Notes: generated from the letters alone by a model not told the origin. A stretch of DNA of 64,000 bases from Flectobacillus longus (GCF_030056705.1 NZ_JASHIC010000005.1:186001-250000); one strand, 5' to 3'. Shown: positions 18,897 to 28,004, numbered from the stretch's first letter. Numbers and translations: made by a program.

Positions 18897-19571
18897 ATGA
18901 AAAAACTTCTCATCTTATCTATTCTATTAATTATTGGCAAATCGGCATTTAGTCAGGTTTTTACTGGAACTCTCGAAGTTGACCGTGCCAATAAAGAAGG
19001 CTTATACACAACGGTATCAGTCGATGAAAAATATGTAAAAGAATCTTGGGCTCAAGAATTAGCCAAATACGGTCGTGTCGAAGATGGTCGTAGTGGAGTT
19101 TATCGTATTACAGGAGCTAATATTCCAAGCATTTCGAGCCTTCCATTGATGGTAGTCAGTAGAGTATTTTATGATAAAGGCCGTACCAAAATATTTGTTT
19201 CTTTTGGATTCGAAGACCAAATCTATATCAATGGAGGACATTCTCAATATCCTCAAGCCGAAAAGTTTCTGAATAACTTCGTGGACCTTATTACTCAACA
19301 AGAAAATGTAAGGATTCAGCAAAAAGCTTTGGATGATATAAATGACAAGCAAAAGAAATTTGCTAAAACAGGAGATAAACTTGTAAAATCGATTGAAGAT
19401 AACAAAAAGGAAAAGGAACGTTTGTTAAGAAAAATTGAAGAAAATGGTGTAGCTCTAGAAAAACTCCTTTCGGATGTAGAACAAAATAAGAAAGATCAAA
19501 TCAAAATTCAGGAGGAAGTTGCCAATCAGCAAAAGAAATTAGAAGAAGCCAGAACAAAATTGCCAAAATAA
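18897..19571 (+). CDS. Secreted protein with C-terminal coiled coil
   Basis: No family recognised. A clear signal peptide (MKKLLILSILLIIGKSAFSQ, residues 1-20) is followed by a compact beta-rich region (about 21-130) and a highly charged Lys/Glu/Gln heptad region (about 135-220) that should form a coiled coil. There is no lipobox and no membrane segment after the signal peptide, so it should be periplasmic or secreted. It is a single-gene unit with its own terminator at 19580-19621. The coiled coil suggests a structural or oligomerising role, but nothing in the context supports a function. Confidence 0.7.
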   Translation: MKKLLILSILLIIGKSAFSQVFTGTLEVDRANKEGLYTTVSVDEKYVKESWAQELAKYGRVEDGRSGVYRITGANIPSISSLPLMVVSRVFYDKGRTKIFVSFGFEDQIYINGGHSQYPQAEKFLNNFVDLITQQENVRIQQKALDDINDKQKKFAKTGDKLVKSIEDNKKEKERLLRKIEENGVALEKLLSDVEQNKKDQIKIQEEVANQQKKLEEARTKLPK

Positions 19572-19579
19572 ATAACCCC

Positions 19580-19621
19580 AAAAACTCCTAATCAAGTCTG
19601 TTTTGATTAGGAGTTTTTTTT
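19580..19621 (+). terminator. Intrinsic terminator
   Basis: A 16-bp perfect stem (19580-19595 with 19603-19618) with AAAAACTCC/GGAGTTTTT ends and a T run downstream of the coiled-coil protein gene. Confidence 0.9.
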
Positions 19622-19820
19622 GTGACCCATCCAAAAATTCCATTTAGCCTTCTAAAACTGCCGTCCGTTTATTTTCGTCTTGATAATTCTAGGTCTCCAC
19701 ATAACTTTCGAACATCAAACAAGGCAAAACAGCTACAATATCCCAATAATTAACTAAATTAGGCTGTAACCTTTGATTTGAAACTAGCATCAAACCTCGT
19801 AACAATTAATACTTACTATC

Positions 19821-20252
19821 ATGAACGAAAGACTTTATCGCAATCCTTCAAAAGCTACTTTGGGGGGTGTTTGTGCAGGACTCGCAGAAAGATTCGGAAT
19901 AGAAACTGTTATTATTCAATTAATATTTTTCTTCGGAACAGTATTATCACATGGCTTCTTCTTTTGGATGTACATCATCCTTTGGATAGCCTTACCAGTC
20001 AAAAATACTTGGGATACTACCGTAAACGATGCCACTGCTTTCAACTTTAATAAACCTGACATGAAAAAAGAATCGAATAAAATTTGGGGTGCCGTACTTA
20101 TCGGCCTTGGCTTAATCTTCTTCTTGGACGAATGGATTCCGAGCTTTGATATGCATAAATTATGGCCTTTGGTGCTCATCGGTGTAGGTGGTTATATCAT
20201 CTTCAAGGATAGAAAATCAAATGGCAATAACGACAATTACGGTCAATTCTAA
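19821..20252 (+). CDS. PspC-domain membrane protein
   Basis: Small inner-membrane protein of the phage-shock/envelope stress family. The N-terminal PspC domain is plain (MNERLYRNPSKATLGGVCAG, then LAERFGIE; about residues 1-60). After a short linker there are two further membrane segments of the LiaF-like or DUF5668 type (about 88-105 and 115-135), ending with a polar tail. It precedes the LiaF-like gene by 19 bp and is evidently cotranscribed with it. The pair parallels PspC/LiaF arrangements that sense membrane damage, but no PspA or LiaRS-type kinase is nearby, so the signalling route is unknown. Confidence 0.88.
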   Translation: MNERLYRNPSKATLGGVCAGLAERFGIETVIIQLIFFFGTVLSHGFFFWMYIILWIALPVKNTWDTTVNDATAFNFNKPDMKKESNKIWGAVLIGLGLIFFLDEWIPSFDMHKLWPLVLIGVGGYIIFKDRKSNGNNDNYGQF

Positions 20253-20271
20253 TCTTCAAAACCTTTAAGCC

Positions 20272-21267
20272 ATGAATTCAAAAAATATATTTGCAGGAGG
20301 TTTTCTAATTTTATTAGGTATCCTCTTCCTCGGAAAAGAATATGGGTGGTTTCATATCCACTGGCACGATATTGCTCGAATGTGGCCACTGCTGTTGATA
20401 TACATGGGCTTGATGGCCTTTGTTGGCAAGACCAGTCGCTCTGCTACGGTTATTTCGATTGTAATGATGGCAATTTTTATCCCTCTGGTATTGGTCAAAA
20501 GCTGTGTCGATGATGTAAAGTCAGAAGTTTTTGATGGCGATAGAGATTTTCATTTTCGTTTTGACGATAATGACAGTCATGACAATGATAACAACGATAA
20601 CAATGACAACGATAACGATGATAAGTCTTCTTATGGAACAGGAGGTAAACAGCATATCATTGAGCCGATGAACTCATCCATCAAAACTGCTAATTTTGAG
20701 TTAAATGGCGGTGCCGCTGAGTTTATCATCGACGGAGGAACTTCTGAATTAGTTGAAGCTGATGCTGATTTAGATTTTGGTAAAATCTCATTGGGAAAAA
20801 CAGGAGAAGGTGATAATCCTAATGTCAATTTTAAACTTTCTGGTAAAAAAGAGGGTATCAATTTTGACAGCGATCGTCACAATAAAGTTGACTTGAAATT
20901 TAATCCCAATGTGCTTTGGAACATGAAGTTTGAATTTGGTGCAGGTAAAGCGGATTTCGATTTGTCTACGTATCGTATCAAACAGTTGGACATCAAAACA
21001 GGTGTAACCAAAACCGACATCAAATTAGGTGATTTGGCTGACAATATGATTGTGAACGTAGAATCTGGACTTACTTCAATTGAATTTGAAGTTCCGCAAG
21101 GTGTAGGTTGTCGTATCAAAGTGGATGGAGGATTAAACTCGAAAAACTTCGATGGGTTTACCAAAAGAGGAGACTATTGGGAATCACCAAATTATGATAA
21201 AGCAAGCAAAAAAATCTTAATTAATTTTGAAGGTGGTTTACAAGACTTAAAAGTGAAAAGATACTAA
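20272..21267 (+). CDS. LiaF/DUF5668-like envelope-stress protein with Asp/Asn linker
   Basis: Membrane protein with two or three N-terminal helices (residues about 5-80; IFAGGFLILLGILFLGKEYGW). A very acidic linker of alternating Asp and Asn follows (about 95-122). The rest is a long beta-rich C-terminal domain (about 135-331) of the LiaF C-terminal or toastrack kind, recognisable by regular LDIKTGVTKTDIKLGDL and VNVESGLTSIEFEVP turns. This domain should sit on one face of the membrane and scaffold a sensor. Second gene of the PspC pair, ended by the terminator at 21301. The Asp/Asn linker is encoded by a degenerate GAT/AAT/GAC/AAC repeat and may vary in length. Confidence 0.82.
   Translation: MNSKNIFAGGFLILLGILFLGKEYGWFHIHWHDIARMWPLLLIYMGLMAFVGKTSRSATVISIVMMAIFIPLVLVKSCVDDVKSEVFDGDRDFHFRFDDNDSHDNDNNDNNDNDNDDKSSYGTGGKQHIIEPMNSSIKTANFELNGGAAEFIIDGGTSELVEADADLDFGKISLGKTGEGDNPNVNFKLSGKKEGINFDSDRHNKVDLKFNPNVLWNMKFEFGAGKADFDLSTYRIKQLDIKTGVTKTDIKLGDLADNMIVNVESGLTSIEFEVPQGVGCRIKVDGGLNSKNFDGFTKRGDYWESPNYDKASKKILINFEGGLQDLKVKRY
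20563..20624 (+). repeat. Low-complexity Asp/Asn-coding repeat
   Basis: A run of GAC, GAT, AAC and AAT codons in frame within the LiaF-like gene, giving an almost pure Asp/Asn tract. This kind of sequence is prone to length variation by slippage, and it may bind divalent ions. Confidence 0.75.
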
Positions 21268-21300
21268 GTATTACTGATGTCAGATTTTTGATATAAATAG

Positions 21301-21340
21301 AAAGGAGCTCTCATTGATTTGAAGAGCTCCTTTTATTTTT
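21301..21340 (+). terminator. Intrinsic terminator of the PspC/LiaF-like operon
   Basis: AAAGGAGCTCT (21301-21311) pairs perfectly with AGAGCTCCTTT (21323-21333), followed by a T-rich run. Confidence 0.85.
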
Positions 21341-21388
21341 ACTGATAAGAATAGTTAAAGAGTAAAAAAATCTAAAACCAGATATTCA

Positions 21389-21790
21389 TTATCGAATCGT
21401 TTGACACAATTCAACCAATACTGAATTGGTTGATTTTGGGTGTAAAAAGCAAACTAATTTATTGTCTGCACCCTTTTTGGGAACTTCGTTTAATAGAATA
21501 AAACCTTCTGATTTTAATCTTGCCATTTCGGTTTCAATGTCTTCAACTTCAAAGGCAATATGGTGTATTCCTTCCCCTTTTTTCTCAATAAATTTAGCAA
21601 TGGGACTATCAGGGTTGGTTGCTTCCAAAAGCTCAATTTTTGTTTGACCTGTCTGGAAAAAAGAAGTCAAAACACCTTCTGACTCTACGCCTTCCTGTTT
21701 GTAAGGTGATACGCCCAATAATTTACTAAATAAGGTATTGGATTCAGATAGGCTCTTTACCGCAATACCGATATGTTCAACATGTTGCAT
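21389..21790 (-). CDS. mce: Methylmalonyl-CoA epimerase
   Basis: Interconverts the 2R and 2S forms of methylmalonyl-CoA in propionate/succinate metabolism. It belongs to the vicinal oxygen chelate fold, and metal ligands are visible in HVEHIGIAV (N-terminus), IELLE (about residues 58-62), HHIAFEVED (about 80-88) and the C-terminal VLVEL. The open frame begins at 21823, but eleven extra residues (MFNRKSKQNHK) precede the family start. The ATG at 21790 gives the usual MQHVEHIGIAV start and 133 residues, the standard length. It is convergent with the LiaF-like gene. The mutase genes it serves are not in this window. Confidence 0.93.
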   Translation of the reverse strand: MQHVEHIGIAVKSLSESNTLFSKLLGVSPYKQEGVESEGVLTSFFQTGQTKIELLEATNPDSPIAKFIEKKGEGIHHIAFEVEDIETEMARLKSEGFILLNEVPKKGADNKLVCFLHPKSTNSVLVELCQTIR

Positions 21791-22037
21791 CTTATGGTTT
21801 TGTTTTGATTTTCGATTAAACATTTATCTTTGACAAATATCTAAAAACTATTATTTGATAGCCACAAAACTATCTCAACTTAGCACAAATAGATTTTAAT
21901 AGTAATAAAATATTTTTGAACATTCACCATCAAAACAAATAAGCATGCTCATTGTTATATTTGATTCGATTATATAAATAATTGAATAATAGGTATTTGT
22001 GTTCAATACTGTATGCTTATAACTCAAAACTCTCCGT

Positions 22038-23114
22038 ATGTCTAAACGTAAAAGGAATCATTCTCAATCAACTTTAGGTACTTCCCCTGGAACACTTACT
22101 TATGTTGGGGAAGATGTAAACTATGCTACCAAAATCACTTGGATTGAATATAATAATGAGGAATATAAAGTGTGTCAAATTCCGCATTTTGCAGATTTGA
22201 ATCAGCTAGAGTTAAGCAAAACGAAACGACATTGGTTCAATATCGACGGTATTCACGAGCCACAAGTGATTGCAACGATTGGCGAAATCTTTAATCTTCA
22301 TCCACTTATTTTGGAGGATATCATGAATACTGAGCAAAAGCCTAAGTTTGAGTCTTATGAAGGGAATCAGCTTTTTTTTACTTTCAAAATGCTCAATTAT
22401 AACGCTACTACACGAGAGATAGAAAGCGAGCATTTGAGTTTAGTCTTGATAGATAATTGTGTCCTTTCATTTCAGGAAGAGCGAACTACTGATATTTTCT
22501 TACCTGTTCAAAATCGAATTATAGCATCGGCTGGTAAGACTCGTAAAAATGGGGTAGATTACTTGATTTATTGTCTAATTGACTTGGTGGTAGATACTTA
22601 CTTTATGTGTCTGGATTGTCTTTCTGATGAGATTGAGCGATTGGAGGAGGATATTATTGAAGATGCCAAACCATTGGCAATGCGAGAGCTGTACGGTTTA
22701 AAGCGAGAGGAAATGATTTTGCGAAAATCTATCTATCCATTACGTGAAATGATTGCAACTCTCCTTCGTGAAGATTACCCTAGTATTACGCATTATACCT
22801 CACTTTATTTTAGAGATGTACTCGATCACACGTCACAATTAATTGAAAATATAGATTCACATCGAGATTTGATCGCTTCTTTAATGGATTTGTATTTATC
22901 GCAAGTGAGTAACAAAATGAACAATATCATGAAGGTACTCACGGTGATTTCAGTCATTTTTATGCCGTTGACATTTGTGGCTGGTATTTATGGGATGAAC
23001 TTTGATAATATGCCCGAATTGCATTGGCAATACAGTTACCCAGTTGTTTGGATAGTTATGATTGTTATGGTTATCCTAATGCTGATAGGGTTTAAGCGAA
23101 AAGGGTGGCTGTGA
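22038..23114 (+). CDS. corA: CorA magnesium/cobalt channel
   Basis: Inner-membrane divalent cation channel. The protein has a large acidic cytoplasmic domain and two C-terminal helices: VLTVISVIFMPLTFVAGIY, ending at the diagnostic YGMNF selectivity motif (about residues 323-327), and VVWIVMIVMVILMLIGF. The tail GFKRKGWL is the usual positively charged end. Length 358 is normal. It stands alone. A TATATTTG -7-like element at 21956-21963 lies upstream without a clear partner box. Very secure family call; magnesium specificity versus cobalt or nickel cannot be read from sequence. Confidence 0.95.
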   Translation: MSKRKRNHSQSTLGTSPGTLTYVGEDVNYATKITWIEYNNEEYKVCQIPHFADLNQLELSKTKRHWFNIDGIHEPQVIATIGEIFNLHPLILEDIMNTEQKPKFESYEGNQLFFTFKMLNYNATTREIESEHLSLVLIDNCVLSFQEERTTDIFLPVQNRIIASAGKTRKNGVDYLIYCLIDLVVDTYFMCLDCLSDEIERLEEDIIEDAKPLAMRELYGLKREEMILRKSIYPLREMIATLLREDYPSITHYTSLYFRDVLDHTSQLIENIDSHRDLIASLMDLYLSQVSNKMNNIMKVLTVISVIFMPLTFVAGIYGMNFDNMPELHWQYSYPVVWIVMIVMVILMLIGFKRKGWL

Positions 23115-23632
23115 TCTAGTAATAAATACTCATATTGGAAATTTGTATAAAATGTGATTTTACTCAGTTAGAAAAAAATATTTTTTTATGTTTTTGTAAG
23201 ATATGACTTGTTTTGTAAACCTAATTTGAGTAAAAATATACTTTTTTAACAAAAATAGGGTGAATATGAATCCTCTATCATTATTAAATAGTATTTTGGC
23301 TTATAGAACTGTTGATTTATAAAGCTTTTAACTACAAAAAGTACAAAAAATAATTACCATAAATCAAAAAATATTTTTTATTCTAAGTTTGGTTGCAAAA
23401 TCAATGTATTTTTTCAAAAAAATATTAATTTCTAAAAAAATAGGTTTTAAAAATCTATAAATCTTCTCAAAAAAGATAAAATTAAAGATTTTTAGGGTTG
23501 TTTTAGAAGATGATGAGATTTTTTAGGTGAGCTTTAACTGCTTGATTTTCTGATACTTTAGTCGGATATTTGAATCATAAAATGGTCTAAGTAACCAACG
23601 GTTTAGACAATCACAAAAAATCTTAGAAGAGT
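23115..23632. other. 518-bp AT-rich intergenic region without a gene
   Basis: Long A and T tracts, no credible reading frame and no strong hairpin. A TAAGTTTG element at 23384-23391 fits the -7 consensus but has no TTG at the right distance. A small inverted repeat, GTCTAA (23585-23590) and TTAGAC (23603-23608), lies 25 bp before the DUF3592 start codon and could be an operator; evidence is weak. Confidence 0.5.
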
Positions 23633-24127
23633 ATGGAAAGCGTGTTTGCTTCGATTTTGTTAATCTCGGGTCGTCCGACTCAACCATTTACTGGTGTACC
23701 GCCAGTAGTGATGGTTATATTCATGGTAGTTTCTGTTGCATTGATAGTGTTAGGTTTAGTAATTTCTAGAAAGCGTCAATCATGGTTGGAGCATTCACAA
23801 ATTACAGAAGGTGAAATTGTAGAGGTAAGTAAACGTTACGAACGTAGCGACAAAATGGGGCAGTCTCCAATCTATTTTCCTGTAGTATCATTCAGCTTCA
23901 AAGGAAGAACATTTAAGATAGAATCTGAAACTGGCATGCCAAGAATTAGTCAAGTAGGTGAAAAAGTTGAGGTTCGCTTCAATCCTGAAAATCCTTATGA
24001 TTCTACTTTAGGTACGTCGAGTATTCCTGGGACAAAACCTGGTTTATTTTTTGTTCTTGGAGCTCTGTTATTGGTTGCAAGTGCAATTCTAACGGCTCAT
24101 GCTCAAATGCCAATTGCTCTTAAGTAA
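23633..24127 (+). CDS. DUF3592 membrane protein
   Basis: Small membrane protein of unknown function. It has an N-terminal hydrophobic helix (VVMVIFMVVSVALIVLGLVI, about residues 25-44) and a C-terminal helix (LFFVLGALLLVASAILTA, about 138-155). These flank a soluble beta-rich domain with the DUF3592 pattern (EGEIVEV, YFPVVSFSFKGRTF, GEKVEVRFNPENP). It stands alone and ends at a shared bidirectional terminator. Such domains are widespread and have no assigned activity. Confidence 0.78.
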   Translation: MESVFASILLISGRPTQPFTGVPPVVMVIFMVVSVALIVLGLVISRKRQSWLEHSQITEGEIVEVSKRYERSDKMGQSPIYFPVVSFSFKGRTFKIESETGMPRISQVGEKVEVRFNPENPYDSTLGTSSIPGTKPGLFFVLGALLLVASAILTAHAQMPIALK

Positions 24128-24146
24128 TTTTGGATGCCAAATAATA

Positions 24147-24178
24147 AAAAAAAGGTGCTAGTGATAGCACCTTTTTTT
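24147..24178 (+). terminator. Bidirectional terminator
   Basis: AAAAAAA-GGTGCTA (24147-24160) pairs with TAGCACC-TTTTTTT (24165-24178) around a GTGA tetraloop. It lies between the convergent DUF3592 and DeoR-family genes and has the A/T arms needed to serve both. Confidence 0.92.
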
Positions 24179-24205
24179 ATGCAAGTATTTGCAAATTTAT
24201 GCAAA

Positions 24206-24955
24206 CTATAGGATTTCGACAGATTTACCTTTGAAAGGTTGTAGGATTTTTTCATTTGGATTAAGGCTTGTAACCAGGTAATCCAAATCATCCACATCAC
24301 ATACTTTGTAGTTTTCGATCCTATTCATTTTTTCCTCAATCACACAGCTTACCGTTTTTTTGGCAACGCTCATCATTTTTTGTTTCAATAACGATTCTTC
24401 ATACTGTCTGATAGCTAATCCTTTTTGTGAATGAATGCTATTGATGCCCATGAAGTAAAGGTCGGCATTAATATGCTCTAAATCTTGCATTGTTTTATTG
24501 CCAAGAGTTATTTGATATCGCTTGTAAAATGAGCCACCTAGCAAAATTACTTCTATTTTGGGATGTTCAGCCAATGCAGTTGCCAAATGAGGATTGTTAG
24601 TAACTACAGTGATTTCCAAACTTTTAGGTAATTGTTCGGCAATATAAAAGTTGGTTGTACCTCCATCCATCAATACAATAGAATGGTTTTCAATGAGTTT
24701 TTGAGCCTTTTTTGTAATGATATTAAACTCATTGTTGGCAATACCCAAACCACGACTTGCTTTCATTGATAAGTACGAATTGGCAATAGCCCCTCCATGT
24801 ACTTTTTTCAAGAGTCCTCGGTCTTCTAGCTCTATAACATCTCTCCTTACACTATCATACGAGACATTTAATATTTGTCCCAGCTCTACTAATGTTACTT
24901 TCTTGTCAGTTCCTAACTTTTCTAGAATTAGTTGTTGACGTTCTTCTTTAAGCAT
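24206..24955 (-). CDS. DeoR/GlpR-family transcriptional regulator
   Basis: Sugar-phosphate responsive repressor type. The N-terminal winged helix-turn-helix is typical (RQQLILEKLGTDKKVTLVEL, then the recognition helix in SYDSVRRDVIELEDRGLLKKVHGGA; residues 1-55). The DeoRC ligand domain follows (about 75-230) with the conserved MDGGTTNFYIAEQLP and NNPHLATAL loops and the KKTVSCVIEEK region. Length 249 residues is standard. No sugar gene is adjacent, so its targets are unknown. Its own leader contains a GCTTGC/GCAAGC palindrome at 24979-25000 and a larger TTGCAA-rich palindrome further up, either of which could be an autoregulatory operator. Confidence 0.92.
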   Translation of the reverse strand: MLKEERQQLILEKLGTDKKVTLVELGQILNVSYDSVRRDVIELEDRGLLKKVHGGAIANSYLSMKASRGLGIANNEFNIITKKAQKLIENHSIVLMDGGTTNFYIAEQLPKSLEITVVTNNPHLATALAEHPKIEVILLGGSFYKRYQITLGNKTMQDLEHINADLYFMGINSIHSQKGLAIRQYEESLLKQKMMSVAKKTVSCVIEEKMNRIENYKVCDVDDLDYLVTSLNPNEKILQPFKGKSVEIL

Positions 24956-24978
24956 AACTTTAAACCTTTAAAGGCCCA

Positions 24979-25000
24979 CGCTTGCGTAAGATTGCAAGCG
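24979..25000. promoter_or_regulatory. Palindrome close upstream of the DeoR-type gene
   Basis: CGCTTGC (24979-24985) and GCAAGCG (24994-25000) form a perfect 7-bp inverted repeat with an 8-bp spacer, 24 bp before the start codon. It could be an operator for autoregulation. Confidence 0.4.
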
Positions 25001-25095
25001 CTTCTATTTTATTATAGTAAGTAGTCAAATTTACAATTATTTCTTACTAATATCCTAGAGTAAAATGTTTTTTTTCGCAAAACTTTGAAAAAAGG

Positions 25096-25160
25096 TCTCA
25101 AACTATTGCAATTTTTTGCAAATTCACTTGCAATAGTTTGAGAAGTTTTTTATACCTTTG
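25096..25160 (+). promoter_or_regulatory. 16-bp perfect inverted repeat abutting a -7 element
   Basis: TCTCAAACTATTGCAA (25096-25111) and its exact reverse complement (25128-25143) flank a 16-bp spacer that contains a third TTGCAA. TACCTTTG at 25153-25160 matches the Bacteroidota -7 element on the plus strand. This looks like an operator over a rightward promoter, but no coding gene follows on that strand before the terminator at 25251-25281. The rest of the 336-bp gap 24956-25291 is plain AT-rich DNA. Confidence 0.5.
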
Positions 25161-25250
25161 TCTTGTAATAAATTAACCATTTTTATATCTTTAGAAAATA
25201 ATTAGTATTAATAATTGGATAGTAAGAATAATGTTCTGAAGGGTTATTAA

Positions 25251-25281
25251 AAAACGGTGACAGCTATGCTGACACCGTTTT
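25251..25281 (-). terminator. Bidirectional terminator after murF-alr
   Basis: AAAACGGTG (25251-25259) pairs with CACCGTTTT (25273-25281), enclosing a CAGC/GCTG inner stem. On the minus strand a run of T follows, just past the MurF-Alr stop codon; the plus strand also has a T-rich run. Confidence 0.88.
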
Positions 25282-25291
25282 TCTTTTTTTT

Positions 25292-27811
25292 CTACACTTG
25301 GAAAAAAACTCTCTTGACTCGCTCGCTCACATTTGTCAAAATTTCATAAGGAATGGTGTCTATTTTTTGAGCCAGCTCTATTATGGATAAATCTTTCCCA
25401 AAAATAATTACGTCGTCGCCTTCTTGTACATTAGGTACATCTGTCACATCTATCATACACATATCCATACAAATATTGCCAATTACCTTACAACGTATCC
25501 CATGTACTAGCACTTCGCCATTACCACGGCTAAACCCTCTATCAAAACCATCAGCATAACCAATGGCAATCGTGGCTGTTTTGGTTTTTCGGTTGAGAAT
25601 ACCTTTGCGACTATAACCTACGGTTTCGTGGGCTTCGACTGTTTTGATTTGAGAGATAACCGTTTTGAGTGTTCCTACGGTTTGTAATTGCGCTTGGTCT
25701 TCAGGAGTAGCTGCAACACCGTATAGCCCAATTCCCAAACGAACCATATCCAGACGAGCCTCAGGAAAGCGAGCTATTCCTGCGGAATTGGCTAGGTGTC
25801 TTGAAGGGAAATAACCGATTGCTTCAGAAATTTCATCGGCCATTTCAGTAAAAAGTGCTGCTTGTTTTCTGGTAAAATCGTCATGTTCAGCACCATCGGC
25901 ACCAACCAAATGACTAAAAATGGTAGAAACCCATAAGTTTGGATTACAGGTCAATACCTCCAAAAGGGCTGGTAATTCATGTTTTTCAAAGCCCAAACGG
26001 TGCATTCCCGTATCGAGCTTGATATGGATTTTGGCAGTAAGATGGTGCTCATCTATGTATTCAGAAAACTCTCTTAAAATTCGCTTGCTGTAGATTTCAG
26101 GTTCAAGATTATGCTGAACAATCTGCTCAAAATCGTTTGGTGATGGGTTCATGACCATTATGGGTAAATAAACACCATTTTGTCTCAATGCAACACCTTC
26201 GTCTGCATACGCTACAGTTAGATAATCTACTCCATGAAACTGTAAAAGGTTGGCTACTTCGGTGCTTCCTGCCCCATAAGCAAATGCCTTAACCATTACC
26301 ATGATTTTGGTTTGTTGACCGATTTTATCTCTGTAATAATTAAGATTGTGTGTAATAGCATCTAAATTGATTTCGAGAATGGTGCCATGGGTTTTCTTAA
26401 CTAATTTACTGACAACCTGTTCGAAGCCAAATTTGCGTGCCCCTTTCACCAAAATCACACTATCTTTAATTTCTTTTATTAATTTACTTTCAAGAAAATC
26501 TTGGGTAGATCTGAAAAAATGTAACGCTCCTTGATGTACTCCATTTTTGGCAGGAATCGAAAACAAACTGCAATTGCGGGTAATGATTTCACCTATTCCG
26601 ATTACCATATCCAAATGCTTAGCTTTGACCAAATGTGCAATATGTTTGTACAGTTCGCCTTCGATAACGCCTGTTTCTAACAAGTCGCTCAAAATCAGCA
26701 CTTTTGTTTCTCTTTGCTTTTGCTGATTTAAAAAGTTGAGCGCTATAGTCAAACCTGCTAAATCATTGTTATACGTATCATCTATTAGATAGTTTCCTCT
26801 GACACCCTGCTTCATTTCGAGTCGCATCGAAATCGGGCGAAGGATTTGTAGACGGGCTTGGATTTCTAATTCATTATAACCCAAATGAATCATTGAGACA
26901 ATACAGTGAATGGCATTTTCAATAGAGGCTTCGTCTGTAAATGGTACGTCTAGTTTCATGGCATGTCCACCTTGAAACGGTAAGTCCTCTTTTTCGGTAT
27001 CTGGGTCATCTAACTGTAAAGTTACAAGCGTGTTTTGTAGCCCCACTTCCCAGTCTACTCTAATTCCGAATGGTAGTACTCTCGACCATGAAAGGATTTT
27101 ACAAGAAGGATTTTCAAAAATAAACTCCTTCTTTACTATCTCATCTATCTCAACATAATCGGAGCAATATATGAAGGTTTTTGCTTGTGCAAATAGCTTC
27201 ATTTTCTCACGAATTTTCTGACTAGTTTCTGCAAAAAACTCATTATGAGCTGTACCAATATTAGTAAAAATCCCAATAGTAGGTTGAATAACCTTTTGCA
27301 AAGCCTTCATTTCTTCAGGACGAGAAATGCCTGCCTCGAATATTGCCAGTGTATGAGCTTTGTTCATTTGCCAGACAGACAAAGGAACTCCAATTTGCGA
27401 ATTATAACTTTTAGGACTTTTGACAATCTGGAAACGATTGGCCAATAATTGCGACAACCATTCCTTTACTACTGTTTTACCGTTACTACCAGTGACCCCA
27501 ATTACAGGAATTGCAAACTGAGCACGATGCTGCGCAGCCACTTCTTGCATCGTCAAAATACTATCTTCGACTTGCCAAACTTTTGCTTCTGGCATGTGTG
27601 AAAGCTCACGCATGACTCCTGTTGTGCAGGCGGATTTTTCGACCACAAATTCACGTACGCCTTTGCGGTACAAATCATCCAAATATTGGTGCCCATCATG
27701 ATGAAGCCCTTTTATGGCAAAGAAAATGGAAGAACTTGGAGATGAAAGCTGTCGACTGTCATTCAGCAAATATTGGGCTTGAGTACTAATGGGGGCTGTT
27801 TGAAATTTCAT
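25292..27811 (-). CDS. Bifunctional MurF ligase / alanine racemase fusion
   Basis: Two cell-wall enzymes in one chain. The N-terminal half (about 1-455) is a Mur ligase that adds D-Ala-D-Ala to UDP-MurNAc-tripeptide, with the ATP loop GVTGSNGKTVVKEWL (about 107-121) and a conserved NxGTAHNEFF segment. The C-terminal half (about 470-839) is a PLP alanine racemase with the lysine in MVKAFAYGAG (about 505-514), GYSRKG with the catalytic tyrosine, and CMDMCMIDVTD. This fusion is a known hallmark of Bacteroidota. It couples production of D-Ala to its use. The MurF part lacks visible disruption. Single-gene unit with its own terminator. Confidence 0.95.
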   Translation of the reverse strand: MKFQTAPISTQAQYLLNDSRQLSSPSSSIFFAIKGLHHDGHQYLDDLYRKGVREFVVEKSACTTGVMRELSHMPEAKVWQVEDSILTMQEVAAQHRAQFAIPVIGVTGSNGKTVVKEWLSQLLANRFQIVKSPKSYNSQIGVPLSVWQMNKAHTLAIFEAGISRPEEMKALQKVIQPTIGIFTNIGTAHNEFFAETSQKIREKMKLFAQAKTFIYCSDYVEIDEIVKKEFIFENPSCKILSWSRVLPFGIRVDWEVGLQNTLVTLQLDDPDTEKEDLPFQGGHAMKLDVPFTDEASIENAIHCIVSMIHLGYNELEIQARLQILRPISMRLEMKQGVRGNYLIDDTYNNDLAGLTIALNFLNQQKQRETKVLILSDLLETGVIEGELYKHIAHLVKAKHLDMVIGIGEIITRNCSLFSIPAKNGVHQGALHFFRSTQDFLESKLIKEIKDSVILVKGARKFGFEQVVSKLVKKTHGTILEINLDAITHNLNYYRDKIGQQTKIMVMVKAFAYGAGSTEVANLLQFHGVDYLTVAYADEGVALRQNGVYLPIMVMNPSPNDFEQIVQHNLEPEIYSKRILREFSEYIDEHHLTAKIHIKLDTGMHRLGFEKHELPALLEVLTCNPNLWVSTIFSHLVGADGAEHDDFTRKQAALFTEMADEISEAIGYFPSRHLANSAGIARFPEARLDMVRLGIGLYGVAATPEDQAQLQTVGTLKTVISQIKTVEAHETVGYSRKGILNRKTKTATIAIGYADGFDRGFSRGNGEVLVHGIRCKVIGNICMDMCMIDVTDVPNVQEGDDVIIFGKDLSIIELAQKIDTIPYEILTNVSERVKRVFFQV

Positions 27812-27946
27812 TGCTACAAAATATCCAGAAATTTTGAGTGATTTGCGATTGAGCGCAGTGATTTTACGACTTTTTAGAAAAACGCATTCGAAAGTATCAC
27901 TTTTAGCTCAATCTATTATTAAATCCTTATGAAATAGCAACAAAAA

Positions 27947-27971
27947 AAGTGAGGCAAATATTACCTCACTT
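27947..27971 (-). terminator. Intrinsic terminator of pgk
   Basis: AAGTGAGG (27947-27954) pairs with CCTCACTT (27964-27971), and on the minus strand seven T follow. It lies 34 bp past the pgk stop codon. Confidence 0.85.
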
Positions 27972-28004
27972 ATCTTAATTTTACGTTAGAAAATGCTAAC
28001 TGGC

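Noticed and set aside
19778-20050. Alternative 90-codon frame overlapping the PspC gene
   Set aside because: Overlaps the well-supported PspC protein in another frame and has no domain.
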